64,000 bases of DNA, from NCBI RefSeq assembly GCF_040719375.1, contig NZ_JBFDTP010000002.1, positions 1,860,001-1,924,000 on the forward strand, written 5' to 3'. The notes beneath the pieces are model-generated. The model saw only the letters and a list, made by a program, of their open reading frames with translations. It was not told the origin of the DNA and did no database searches. Numbering within the stretch: position 1 is the first letter of the stretch; the number at the start of each line of letters is the position of its first letter. Made by a program: the position numbers and the translations under genes. Positions 27,388 to 33,916 of the stretch are shown here, piece after piece. Origin of the DNA: Clostridium sp. AN503 (GTDB lineage: Bacteria > Bacillota > Clostridia > Lachnospirales > Lachnospiraceae).

Positions 27388-27759
27388 TCATTTCGTCAAT
27401 TCATAACTGCCGCCGAGCAGGCTGCATATCTCCTCTTTTCCCACAGGCCCGTCCAGTAAAATAGAGATCCAATGCTCTTTATTCATATGATAAGCAGGAC
27501 AAAATCCATCCTGTGCCTGCAAGAATGCGACCAGCTCCGGATCCGCCTTGACATTTAAAACATCTACTTCGTCTTCCGTCCCAAGTCCTACCCTGGCGCC
27601 GGAAACCCGCATCACGATGGCAAACCATTTCTGCGGCGCTTTCCCGTTCTTCCCCGGCCTGTGGCGCAGCACCGCCGCCTCCGGCGAGCTTTTGAACAGG
27701 TAGACAGGCTCAATATGATAGGTCCGTTTTACATAATCAAATACATCTTTTCGGTCCAT
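27388..27759 (-). CDS. MmcQ/YjbR family protein
   Basis: A 123-aa MmcQ/YjbR (CyaY-like fold) protein. Typical features are KWFAIVMRVSGARVGL in the middle, LNVKADPELVAFL, and PAYHMNKEHWISILLDG near the C-terminus. Members are often annotated as DNA-binding but have no firm role. It lies 14 bp downstream of the alpha/beta hydrolase gene and probably shares its transcript. Confidence 0.88.
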   Translation of the reverse strand: MDRKDVFDYVKRTYHIEPVYLFKSSPEAAVLRHRPGKNGKAPQKWFAIVMRVSGARVGLGTEDEVDVLNVKADPELVAFLQAQDGFCPAYHMNKEHWISILLDGPVGKEEICSLLGGSYELTK

Positions 27760-27773
27760 GCCGCGCTCTCCTT

Positions 27774-28469
27774 CTAAAGTCCTCTGCGTCCCCCATGCAA
27801 AAACTCCTCCACGGCCCGGTTAAATTCCACCGGGTTTTTGCCCGCGATAAAATGATCCCCCGGCAGGATAACCAGTTTTGCTCCCGGTATGCTCTCATGG
27901 ATCAGCCTGGTATGGGACTCCTTGATCATATCCTGACTCCCGGCGATCACCAGGGTCCTGACTTTCAGTTTCTTAAGATCCCCAGGCCGGATCTGCGGCT
28001 CTTTGACCATAAGCCCTAAAAGCTCTTTATTCCTCCTGGCCTTTTTGCTGCACACCGCCGCTGCGGACGCCATATAATAGCCGATGACAATAGGAATCTG
28101 CACAGACAGCTTTACCCCCGCAGGATACAGATTAGCGCCGTTTAAGATCAGGCTGTGAACCCGCCCCGGATGCTTTATGGCAAATGTCAGAGCGATATTG
28201 CCCCCGTCAGAGAAACCCAACAGATCTGCTCTATCAATCCCATGCATATCCATAAATCCCAGAAGATCCTCTGCAAACTGCCCGATGGTAAAAGGCGCGC
28301 TTCCCCGGGGAGACTTCCCGTGCCCCCGGGTGTCCACCGCGATCACCCTGATGGATCTGGAAAAATATTCTGTCTGGTGTACAAAATAGCTGCCATCCTC
28401 CCCATTGCCATGTAAAAGGATAAGGGGCATACCGGTTCCCCGTTCTTCATAATGAAGGGTGATATCCAT
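27774..28469 (-). CDS. Alpha/beta hydrolase
   Basis: A 231-aa cytosolic alpha/beta hydrolase. The oxyanion-hole motif is LLHGNGEDG, the nucleophile elbow is DLLGFSDGGNIAL (Ser), an Asp lies in VIAGSQDMIKESH, and the catalytic His lies in LPGDHFIAG. The substrate cannot be told from sequence. Confidence 0.88.
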   Translation of the reverse strand: MDITLHYEERGTGMPLILLHGNGEDGSYFVHQTEYFSRSIRVIAVDTRGHGKSPRGSAPFTIGQFAEDLLGFMDMHGIDRADLLGFSDGGNIALTFAIKHPGRVHSLILNGANLYPAGVKLSVQIPIVIGYYMASAAAVCSKKARRNKELLGLMVKEPQIRPGDLKKLKVRTLVIAGSQDMIKESHTRLIHESIPGAKLVILPGDHFIAGKNPVEFNRAVEEFLHGGRRGL

Positions 28470-28535
28470 ATTGTCCTCCTCCGCCTATGCTGCAAGTATC
28501 TGCGCCCTCCTGCCAGCTCCGTTTACTGTGCAGCG

Positions 28536-29006
28536 CTACCGCATACATCCATGTACAAACTTAAGCGGCACATCCATTCGTTTTGCGGTCTCCTCCACAG
28601 TCATGCCGCTTTCCAAAAACCGCCGGCAGACCACCTTTATGTTTTCTCCGATTTCGATCACATGCTGATCCGGGTCATAGATCCTGACGGCCCGCTGTCC
28701 CCAACTGTGTTCCTGTACGGGGTGCACATAGCGGATCCCGTCTATTTTTGACAACTTTTCTATAAATCCGTCAAACTCATCCTCTTCAAAATAGACTTCC
28801 GCGTCATTCCCGCCAAAGCGGATCATGTCCCCATCGGTCATTCCTAAAAACTTCATCCAACTGTCTTTAGTCTGAAGACACATGCCGCCCGTAAGCGTCA
28901 CATTCGCCCCAAAATCCATAATGACCCGGAGTCCCAGCACCTCCTTGTAAAATTTCACGGAGCGTTCCATATCCTCCACAACAATCAGCGGGTTCTTCAT
29001 TTTCAT
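28536..29006 (-). CDS. VOC family protein with C-terminal helical tail
   Basis: A protein of about 156 aa. Residues 5-125 form a glyoxalase/VOC fold (PLIVVEDMERSVKFYKEVLGLRV, then VYFEEDEFDGFIEKLS and VRIYDPDQHVIEIGE). A tail with MTVEETAKRMDVPLKFV resembles a short helix-turn-helix-like segment. The ATG at 29006 follows GAAGGA and lies just after the vanW stop; two near ATGs are possible. Ligand unknown. Confidence 0.8.
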   Translation of the reverse strand: MKMKNPLIVVEDMERSVKFYKEVLGLRVIMDFGANVTLTGGMCLQTKDSWMKFLGMTDGDMIRFGGNDAEVYFEEDEFDGFIEKLSKIDGIRYVHPVQEHSWGQRAVRIYDPDQHVIEIGENIKVVCRRFLESGMTVEETAKRMDVPLKFVHGCMR

Positions 29007-29010
29007 AATC

Positions 29011-29856
29011 TTATCTTCCTTCATCAATTTTTTCTTCAATAAAAGGAGCATACATCATAATGGCCTGATTTGCCAGCAAAAGCTCTTCGCAAAGCATTTC
29101 TCCGCCCTGCCATATCTCACGGTACAGTTCATTGCTGCGGCTGTAACCTCCCCAAAATTCCCGTTGCATAAGGTGGTTTTTTTCTATGATCCTGTAGCTT
29201 TGACGTATCGGTGCGGAACTTCTCAGCTCCCCCTTTAAGTACTCCTCATCCATCCATATAAGAAACTGGAAATCCATATCCGTATCATTGCGCAGCATCA
29301 GGTCAATATGCGGATAAGAGCACGTGGCCCCGCTCCCGAAAGGCTGCTTTCGATTGGCATCAGGAAACACATCATACCCATGACGGTGTCTTTCCACCAC
29401 GGTCAGAGGGGAATGAAGCGCCATCCAGAATATTAAGTTGGACAGCTGACACAATCCGCCCCCGACTCCCGCAGATATCTGCCCGCTTTGCAGCACCATT
29501 CCATCCAGATATCCCTTCCGTCTGGTTGGCTTGCCGATCAGACGCCAGTAGCTGAACACCTCTCCCGGATGGATGATCACCTGGTCAATCTTTTTGGATG
29601 CCAGCTTTAAATTCGTCACTTTATTATACTGATATACCATATTAAGGCCGTCCAACTGCCGCAAAAGAGGGGTTTCGTGACTGAAACAGCAATATGTAAG
29701 CGGCTCTCCCCGCTCCCCCGCAAACCGTTTTCTCATGGTGATCCATATGGCTTTACGAAGGCATCCATAATACAACCCTCCAAATTTCCTGCGCAGCCGG
29801 CCCCGGCGTACCGGTTCGGGGATTCTGGCGCCGGCCGCGGACTTTACTTTTTTCAT
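29011..29856 (-). CDS. VanW-family protein
   Basis: A 281-aa VanW-like protein with NKVTNLKLASKKIDQVIIHPGEVFSYW, GKPTRRKGYLDGMVL and GVGGGLCQLSNLIFWM. VanW was first seen in vancomycin-resistance clusters, but most family members, as here, occur without van genes, so resistance should not be inferred. The ATG at 29856 has AAAGGA 8 bases upstream and was chosen over a TTG two codons earlier. A VOC gene follows 4 bp downstream. Confidence 0.88.
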   Translation of the reverse strand: MKKVKSAAGARIPEPVRRGRLRRKFGGLYYGCLRKAIWITMRKRFAGERGEPLTYCCFSHETPLLRQLDGLNMVYQYNKVTNLKLASKKIDQVIIHPGEVFSYWRLIGKPTRRKGYLDGMVLQSGQISAGVGGGLCQLSNLIFWMALHSPLTVVERHRHGYDVFPDANRKQPFGSGATCSYPHIDLMLRNDTDMDFQFLIWMDEEYLKGELRSSAPIRQSYRIIEKNHLMQREFWGGYSRSNELYREIWQGGEMLCEELLLANQAIMMYAPFIEEKIDEGR

Positions 29857-29876
29857 TGGCAATGTCCTTTCTGATT

Positions 29877-30395
29877 TCAGGTCTTTTGCCAGACATACCT
29901 GTATTCCCTGGCGGTCTCCCCTGTGCGCTCATAGAGCCGTTCCTGCTCCCGCTCAAACTCCATCCCCAGGTTCTCCATAACACGCACAGAAGCCGCATTG
30001 CGGACATCGCAGCAGGCAAACACGCTGGAAATCCCCAGTTCGTTTTCCGCAAACTTTAGCAGCGCCTGCGCCGCCTCCGTCACATAACCAAAGCCACGGT
30101 ACCTTTTATTCAGGATCCACCCGATCTCCGCGGAAGCTTCCGTTTCCATCCAGAGCGTAACCGCTCCGATGAGCCGGCCTTTCAGGATCATTGCAAATTC
30201 ATAATACTGAGGCTTTTCTTTCCGAACCTCCAGCCGCGCCGCTTCTATAAACCTGGCGGTCTCCTCCATGGATTCATGTGGAAAAAAGATCATATACCGG
30301 ATATCCTGATCGCCGGCATACTCCCATACAGCTTCTAAATCCTCCGTCTCAAATGGGCGAAGGTGCAGCCGGTCGGTACGCAGTACCACACTCAT
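29877..30395 (-). CDS. GNAT acetyltransferase (RimJ/RimL type)
   Basis: A 172-aa GNAT protein: LRTDRLHLRPFETEDLEAVWEY, LIGAVTLWMETEASAEIGWILNKRYRGFGYVTEA, and VFACCDVRNAASVRVMENLGM. It would transfer acetyl from acetyl-CoA to an amine of a protein or small molecule. Its start overlaps the stop of the methyltransferase gene. Confidence 0.9.
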   Translation of the reverse strand: MSVVLRTDRLHLRPFETEDLEAVWEYAGDQDIRYMIFFPHESMEETARFIEAARLEVRKEKPQYYEFAMILKGRLIGAVTLWMETEASAEIGWILNKRYRGFGYVTEAAQALLKFAENELGISSVFACCDVRNAASVRVMENLGMEFEREQERLYERTGETAREYRYVWQKT

Positions 30396-31123
30396 GCTTC
30401 TTTTACCGCGCGCACAAGCAGCATCATCGGCCTGCGCAGCTCATCCTTCATACCGGGAATCTCAAGCATATCGCCGGAAGGCATAGCCTCCTCCACTGCC
30501 TCCAGCCGAAACCCCGTGTTCAATATTCCTGTCAGGATCTGCGCCAGGGTGTGATGCTGTTTGGTCACATTCTGTCCCAGGAAATGGGTCGTCCGCTCTC
30601 CTGGATAAAAGTATCCATCTACCGGCCAGTAGAGCGGAGCGCCGTCCTCATCATAGATCCAGTCCTGGTCCACACCGGCGGTAAAAATGGGATGTTCTAT
30701 ATTTAACAGGAACACACCTCCCGGTCTTAAGGTCTGGTGCACCTTTCTGAACACAGCCTCAATATCCTCCACATAGTGCAGGACCAGATTGGAGATCGCA
30801 CAGTCAAATGCACGCTCCGGATACTCGTATTCCTCCAGGCCGCACACCCGGTATGTGATCCTTTCATCCGCATTCCGCGTATTGGCCTCAGCGATCATCT
30901 TTTCACTTAGATCGATCCCCAACACCTGCTCTGCCCCCTGCTCCGCCGCGTACTGGCAGTGCCATCCGTATCCGCAGCCCAGATCCAGGACCTGCATCCC
31001 CTTCAGATCCGGGAACATATCCTTAAACTGATGCCACTCACCCGCCCCTGACAGTCCCTGGCGGCTCCGCGACATCTGCGCATACTGTACGAAAAATTCT
31101 TCATTGTCATATTGATTGTTCAT
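30392..31123 (-). CDS. SAM-dependent class I methyltransferase
   Basis: A 243-aa methyltransferase with motif I VLDLGCGYGWHCQYAAEQG and motif II-like FDCAISNLVLHYVED, then HQTLRPGGVFLLNIEHP. It is of the UbiE/Methyltransf_11 kind; the substrate is unknown. It overlaps the GNAT gene and follows the hypothetical gene at 31125 by 1 bp, so the three look co-transcribed. Confidence 0.9.
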   Translation of the reverse strand: MNNQYDNEEFFVQYAQMSRSRQGLSGAGEWHQFKDMFPDLKGMQVLDLGCGYGWHCQYAAEQGAEQVLGIDLSEKMIAEANTRNADERITYRVCGLEEYEYPERAFDCAISNLVLHYVEDIEAVFRKVHQTLRPGGVFLLNIEHPIFTAGVDQDWIYDEDGAPLYWPVDGYFYPGERTTHFLGQNVTKQHHTLAQILTGILNTGFRLEAVEEAMPSGDMLEIPGMKDELRRPMMLLVRAVKEA

Positions 31124-31124
31124 G

Positions 31125-31625
31125 TTAACTCTCCTCCCGATATACAGAGTGGGCCAGTTTTATGATCAATGCGCCTTTCGGCGCATCCCGTTGCAGGCAG
31201 CTGCAAAAAACAGGGATCAATTCATCCGACTGGTTCAACTTGTATTTCATGTCGATCTCTTCCTCATCACGTATCAGAAAAATAACAAAATCATTCAGTT
31301 TTGATAAATCTGATAAAAATCTAAACAGTTCATTATAAACAATATCTGTGCACTTATTATTTACCTGGCGTTCCATTTCCCATAAACCGTTCCCAGTCAG
31401 CCAAAAAGCCCGATACTGATCCATATCGACATCATCTTTTATAAAGCTGCCATAATACATTTGAAAGTAACTTTTATCATGGAACTCATCAAACACCAGA
31501 CAATCGTGATACACATATCTGGGAGGGTCATAAGAAAACAATTCCCCGCCCCATTCTGCCAGCTTTTCCGGTATATTTGCTTTTTCCAGGTTCTCCGGTT
31601 TCAGAGCGATAATAAGTTCAAACAT
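31125..31625 (-). CDS. Hypothetical protein, 166 aa
   Basis: I do not recognise this family. It is a soluble, slightly acidic protein with no signal or membrane segment, starting MFELIIALKPENLEKANIPEKL, with aromatic-rich parts (YFQMYYGSF, YRAFWLTGNGLWEME). It is the first gene of a tight unit with the methyltransferase and GNAT genes, and no frame disruption is visible. Confidence 0.7.
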   Translation of the reverse strand: MFELIIALKPENLEKANIPEKLAEWGGELFSYDPPRYVYHDCLVFDEFHDKSYFQMYYGSFIKDDVDMDQYRAFWLTGNGLWEMERQVNNKCTDIVYNELFRFLSDLSKLNDFVIFLIRDEEEIDMKYKLNQSDELIPVFCSCLQRDAPKGALIIKLAHSVYREES

Positions 31626-31763
31626 GATATGGTCTCCAATTATATATGAAAATGTCGTTGGATCTTTTTAATCTTACCATATTTCTCCGGAAACTTCTTG
31701 TCAAATATGGTCCATATCTATAAAATTTTGCAGTTTTATCTTCCTTTGCAGCTTTCGATATAT

Positions 31764-31769
31764 TATAAT
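31764..31769 (+). promoter_or_regulatory. Conserved -10 box of mini-locus copy 1
   Basis: TATAAT lies in a segment nearly identical to that of copy 2 (33500-33505). The shared upstream block CTTCCTTTGC gives only a weak -35. Transcription would start near 31776 on plus, against the direction of all neighbouring genes. Confidence 0.6.
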
Positions 31770-31802
31770 TATATTGTTCATGAAATTTCCACGAATGTGG
31801 GA

Positions 31803-31940
31803 ATGGAGGAACGTGGACTGCTCACTATCGCAGAAAAGTGCAAAAGCTACATAGCAACACGGAAACATCCTGAAAAAGACCCATCAGAAAGCTTGCCGGC
31901 ACCTGATGGGTCTGGTGACGATTGCATAAGCAATCTTTAA
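31803..31940 (+). pseudogene. Remnant of the small toxin-like ORF (copy 1), N-terminus deleted
   Basis: The frame GLLTIAEKC...RK...EKDPSESLPAPDGSGD matches residues 16-50 of the 54-aa peptide encoded at 33667-33831. Relative to that copy, about 162 bp are missing at the junction GGAGGAACG|TGGACTGCT. This removes the leader hairpin, RBS, start codon and the first 15 residues. An in-frame ATG at 31803 has no RBS. The 3' structure, terminator and antisense promoter are kept. Confidence 0.78.
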
Positions 31941-31979
31941 CCATACCGGAGGCAGCAGCAAAACTGCTGCCTCTTTTTC
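31873..31979 (-). ncRNA. Predicted antisense RNA (antitoxin-like), copy 1
   Basis: A minus-strand RNA of about 107 nt is predicted from the promoter at 31986-32014. It crosses the 3' end of the small ORF and ends at an 11-bp stem (31903-31913 / 31877-31887) followed by five Ts. The same layout is present in copy 2, with diverged sequence but fixed promoter spacing. Size and ends are predictions. Confidence 0.68.
31949..31978 (+). terminator. Intrinsic terminator of mini-locus copy 1
   Basis: GAGGCAGCAG (31949-31958) pairs perfectly with CTGCTGCCTC (31964-31973) around a CAAAA loop and is followed by TTTTT. It is a strong plus-strand terminator, opposite to the surrounding genes. Confidence 0.88.
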
Positions 31980-31985
31980 ATATTC

Positions 31986-32014
31986 AGTTTATCATCAATA
32001 TCCGGAAAAGTCAA
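31986..32014 (-). promoter_or_regulatory. Antisense promoter, copy 1
   Basis: Minus-strand TTGACT (32009-32014) and TAAACT (31986-31991) are 17 bases apart. The -35 overlaps the stop codon of the P-loop gene at 32011. The spacing equals that of copy 2. Confidence 0.65.
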
Positions 32015-32511
32015 TTCATGAACGATGTAAGTTCCCGCTGATTACGGATCACGATTGTCTTATCTCCATAAGTCTCCAGTACTTGCCGATATTTGCGCGT
32101 CTGCTTTTTCGTCCGTCCTTTATACAGGATCCACCAGATAAATTCCAGGTCCATTTTCTCCATGCATCCCTCCCCGATGGTGGTACGGGTCTTGCCCCTG
32201 TATTTAAAAAAGCGCTTCATCGCACGGTAAAGACAGATAAATCGGTTGAAATTCAAAAAGATGATCTGGTCCGCCTCCTCCATGCGCCTTTCAAACAGAC
32301 TTCTTGCGTAATTGCCCTCAATCACCCAGGATGTGTTAGAATCCATAAAATCTCTTACAATGGGCACTTCCTCCTCAGGCCTTCTCTCCTTCCAGCCAGG
32401 AAGCCAGTGCACGCAGTCCAGATGCAGGACCTTCGCCCCGGATCTTTTTCCGATATACTGGGCAAGCGTGGATTTCCCGCTGCCGCTGTAGCCGATGATC
32501 GCAGTTTTCAT
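32011..32511 (-). CDS. P-loop NTPase, DNA-topology-modulation FlaR-like / adenylate-kinase-like
   Basis: A 166-aa nucleotide kinase-like protein: P-loop IIGYSGSGKSTLAQYIG, LHLDCVHWLPGWKERR, SWVIEGNYARSLFERRMEEADQIIFL, then LYRAMKRFFKYRGKTR. Such proteins are annotated as FlaR-like topology modulation proteins, but the real substrate is unknown. It lies 11 bp after the MBL-fold gene and between the two mini-loci. Confidence 0.85.
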   Translation of the reverse strand: MKTAIIGYSGSGKSTLAQYIGKRSGAKVLHLDCVHWLPGWKERRPEEEVPIVRDFMDSNTSWVIEGNYARSLFERRMEEADQIIFLNFNRFICLYRAMKRFFKYRGKTRTTIGEGCMEKMDLEFIWWILYKGRTKKQTRKYRQVLETYGDKTIVIRNQRELTSFMN

Positions 32512-32522
32512 AGCAAGTCTCC

Positions 32523-33413
32523 CTATGAGATCCCCTCAATTGAGCTCCATAAAAGTTCATTATCTTTAAAAACAATTGCCAGACGGCCGCAGTTCTTAAG
32601 CCACGCAAGATAAGAGCGCACCGTACTTCCCACCAGAACGTACTGCTCAAAATTCATCTGCAGACCATAGATACTAAAAAGCGCCTGCAATATCTTTTCA
32701 AAGGTTTTCGGCTCCCGGCACAGGCTTATGATCTGCTCTGCAATCTCATGAACCTTATCTATATTAAACTGAGCCAGATCAGAGATATCCTCCACTGCCT
32801 CCGCATGTGCAGGTACAAACATGGCTGCTTTCATGCCCTTTACCGTTTCAAGAGTATTCAAATATCCTTCCACATCATAAAGAAATGTAATCTGGTATTT
32901 CTCCAACGTCTCCCGGCTGGACAGGCAGTCCGCCAGATAGACCACATCATCCCTGCTGCGGAACCCGACCATATCAAAGAAATGTCCCGGCAGCCCAAAC
33001 ATCGATATCCCTTCACAAAGCTTGTCCGGTGTCAATTCCTCCGCGTCGCTCTCCTGGGCCATCAAAAACTTATGCCGCAGATCCTTTGGCGGAAAGCCTC
33101 CGTAAAGAAATGCCGGCTCCAGCACCGGGTAACGGGTAAATGCACATTCCATACCAGGCGCAAAGATCCTGCATCCTGTCTGCTGCATCAGATACCGGTT
33201 CCCGCCAATGTGGTCGGCGTTGGAATGGGTATTGTATATGGCTCTCAGACGCCATCCATTCTCATCCAGAATCTTCCGCACCTTACGGCCCGCATCCTTG
33301 TCATTGCCACTGTCGATCAGACACACATCCGTATCGTTCATCTTTACAAGTCCGATTTTAGCCGGGCTCTGAATGTAGTAGCTGCTTTCTCCTACCTGGT
33401 GCAATTCATACAT
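32523..33413 (-). CDS. MBL-fold metallo-hydrolase
   Basis: A 296-aa metallo-beta-lactamase fold protein. The metal motif reads THSNADHIGG, where the usual HxHxDH has Asn at the second His. Other ligands are seen in GLPGHFFDM, VYLADCL and FVPAHAEAV. The C-terminal 80 residues are helical and may be a winged helix (VGSTVRSYLAWLKNCG). The substrate is unknown. Together with the P-loop gene downstream it forms a two-gene unit bracketed by the repeated mini-loci. Confidence 0.85.
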   Translation of the reverse strand: MYELHQVGESSYYIQSPAKIGLVKMNDTDVCLIDSGNDKDAGRKVRKILDENGWRLRAIYNTHSNADHIGGNRYLMQQTGCRIFAPGMECAFTRYPVLEPAFLYGGFPPKDLRHKFLMAQESDAEELTPDKLCEGISMFGLPGHFFDMVGFRSRDDVVYLADCLSSRETLEKYQITFLYDVEGYLNTLETVKGMKAAMFVPAHAEAVEDISDLAQFNIDKVHEIAEQIISLCREPKTFEKILQALFSIYGLQMNFEQYVLVGSTVRSYLAWLKNCGRLAIVFKDNELLWSSIEGIS

Positions 33414-33499
33414 GGCGTCACTTCCCCCTTGTAAATTTGTCTTTGTAAATAAATTAATATTTTTTCAGAATTTGTCTTCCTTTGCGCTTCTCAATATAT

Positions 33500-33505
33500 T
33501 ATAAT
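33500..33505 (+). promoter_or_regulatory. -10 box of mini-locus copy 2
   Basis: TATAAT lies in a block conserved with copy 1 (TATATTATAATTA); the upstream CTTCCTTTGC block is also shared. The expected start near 33512 gives a 5' leader of about 155 nt before the small ORF. Confidence 0.6.
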
Positions 33506-33590
33506 TAAACTGTTCACGAAATTTCCACGAAAACGGGAATGGAGGAACGGAAAACATCAGTGTTTCGGCAGGCAGCTTCCAATCTCTGGC

Positions 33591-33642
33591 TTACACACCT
33601 TTGGAAGGTCCATAAATATATGGCTTTTCCACAGGTGTGTAA
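33591..33642 (+). promoter_or_regulatory. Long hairpin in the leader of the small toxin-like ORF
   Basis: Arms 33591-33606 and 33627-33642 pair over 16 bp with one mismatch (TTACACACC.../...GGTGTGTAA), with an inner 5-bp stem CCATA/TATGG. It ends 11 bases before the RBS (GGGAG at 33654-33658), so it may limit translation. It is absent from the deleted copy 1. Confidence 0.75.
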
Positions 33643-33666
33643 ACACCAAAGAAGGGAGTATGGTCT

Positions 33667-33831
33667 ATGGGTATTTTAGACATCATTTCCAGACTCGTAG
33701 GTATTGTCACCGGACTGCTAACCATAGCAGAAAAGTGCAATCACTACATACGGTCCAGAAAATGCTCTGAAAAAGACCCATCAGCAAGCTTACCGGCACC
33801 TGATGGGTCTGGTGACAACTCAACGAAGTAG
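33667..33831 (+). CDS. 54-aa hydrophobic peptide, candidate type I toxin
   Basis: The ATG at 33667 has GGGAG 8 bases upstream and encodes 54 residues ending at TAG (33829-33831). Residues 3-21 (ILDIISRLVGIVTGLLTIA) are hydrophobic to amphipathic, followed by a basic stretch (EKCNHYIRSRK) and a polar Pro/Ser/Asp-rich tail that also encodes the antisense terminator stem. It has its own promoter and terminator on plus among minus-strand genes. An overlapping 36-codon frame starts at 33660 but has no comparable conservation. I recognise no known family; the toxin role is inference from size, hydrophobicity, antisense RNA and the decayed paralogue. Confidence 0.72.
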   Translation: MGILDIISRLVGIVTGLLTIAEKCNHYIRSRKCSEKDPSASLPAPDGSGDNSTK

Positions 33832-33876
33832 TTGTCTTACCAACCAGAGGCAGCAGCTACACCGCTGCCTCTTTTT
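33770..33876 (-). ncRNA. Predicted antisense RNA (antitoxin-like), copy 2
   Basis: From the promoter at 33884-33912 an RNA of about 107 nt would start at the 3' end of the toxin transcript and run into the ORF. It would stop at an 11-bp stem (33800-33810 / 33774-33784, AGACCCATCAG/CTGATGGGTCT) followed by TTTTT on the minus strand. It overlaps the last ~62 nt of the coding region plus the 3' UTR. This layout resembles txpA/ratA- and bsrG/SR4-type systems. Confidence 0.72.
33847..33876 (+). terminator. Intrinsic terminator of mini-locus copy 2
   Basis: GAGGCAGC (33847-33854) pairs with GCTGCCTC (33864-33871), followed by TTTTT. It is the counterpart of the copy 1 terminator with a changed loop. 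Confidence 0.87.
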
Positions 33877-33883
33877 CATATTC

Positions 33884-33912
33884 ATTTTAACATTGTTTTA
33901 TGTTAATGTCAA
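33884..33912 (-). promoter_or_regulatory. Antisense promoter, copy 2
   Basis: Minus-strand consensus TTGACA (33907-33912) and TAAAAT (33884-33889) are separated by 17 bases. It lies directly after the sulfatase stop codon and points into the small ORF, with no minus-strand gene for it to serve until 33413. Confidence 0.78.
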
Positions 33913-33916
33913 TTAT

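Noticed and set aside
29011..29856. Vancomycin resistance locus
   Set aside because: Only a VanW-family gene is present; vanHAX, vanRS and related ligases are absent.
31698..31940. 80-aa plus-strand open frame starting at 31698
   Set aside because: Its start lies upstream of the promoter of mini-locus copy 1 and its first part is AT-rich leader; only the tail corresponds to the decayed peptide.
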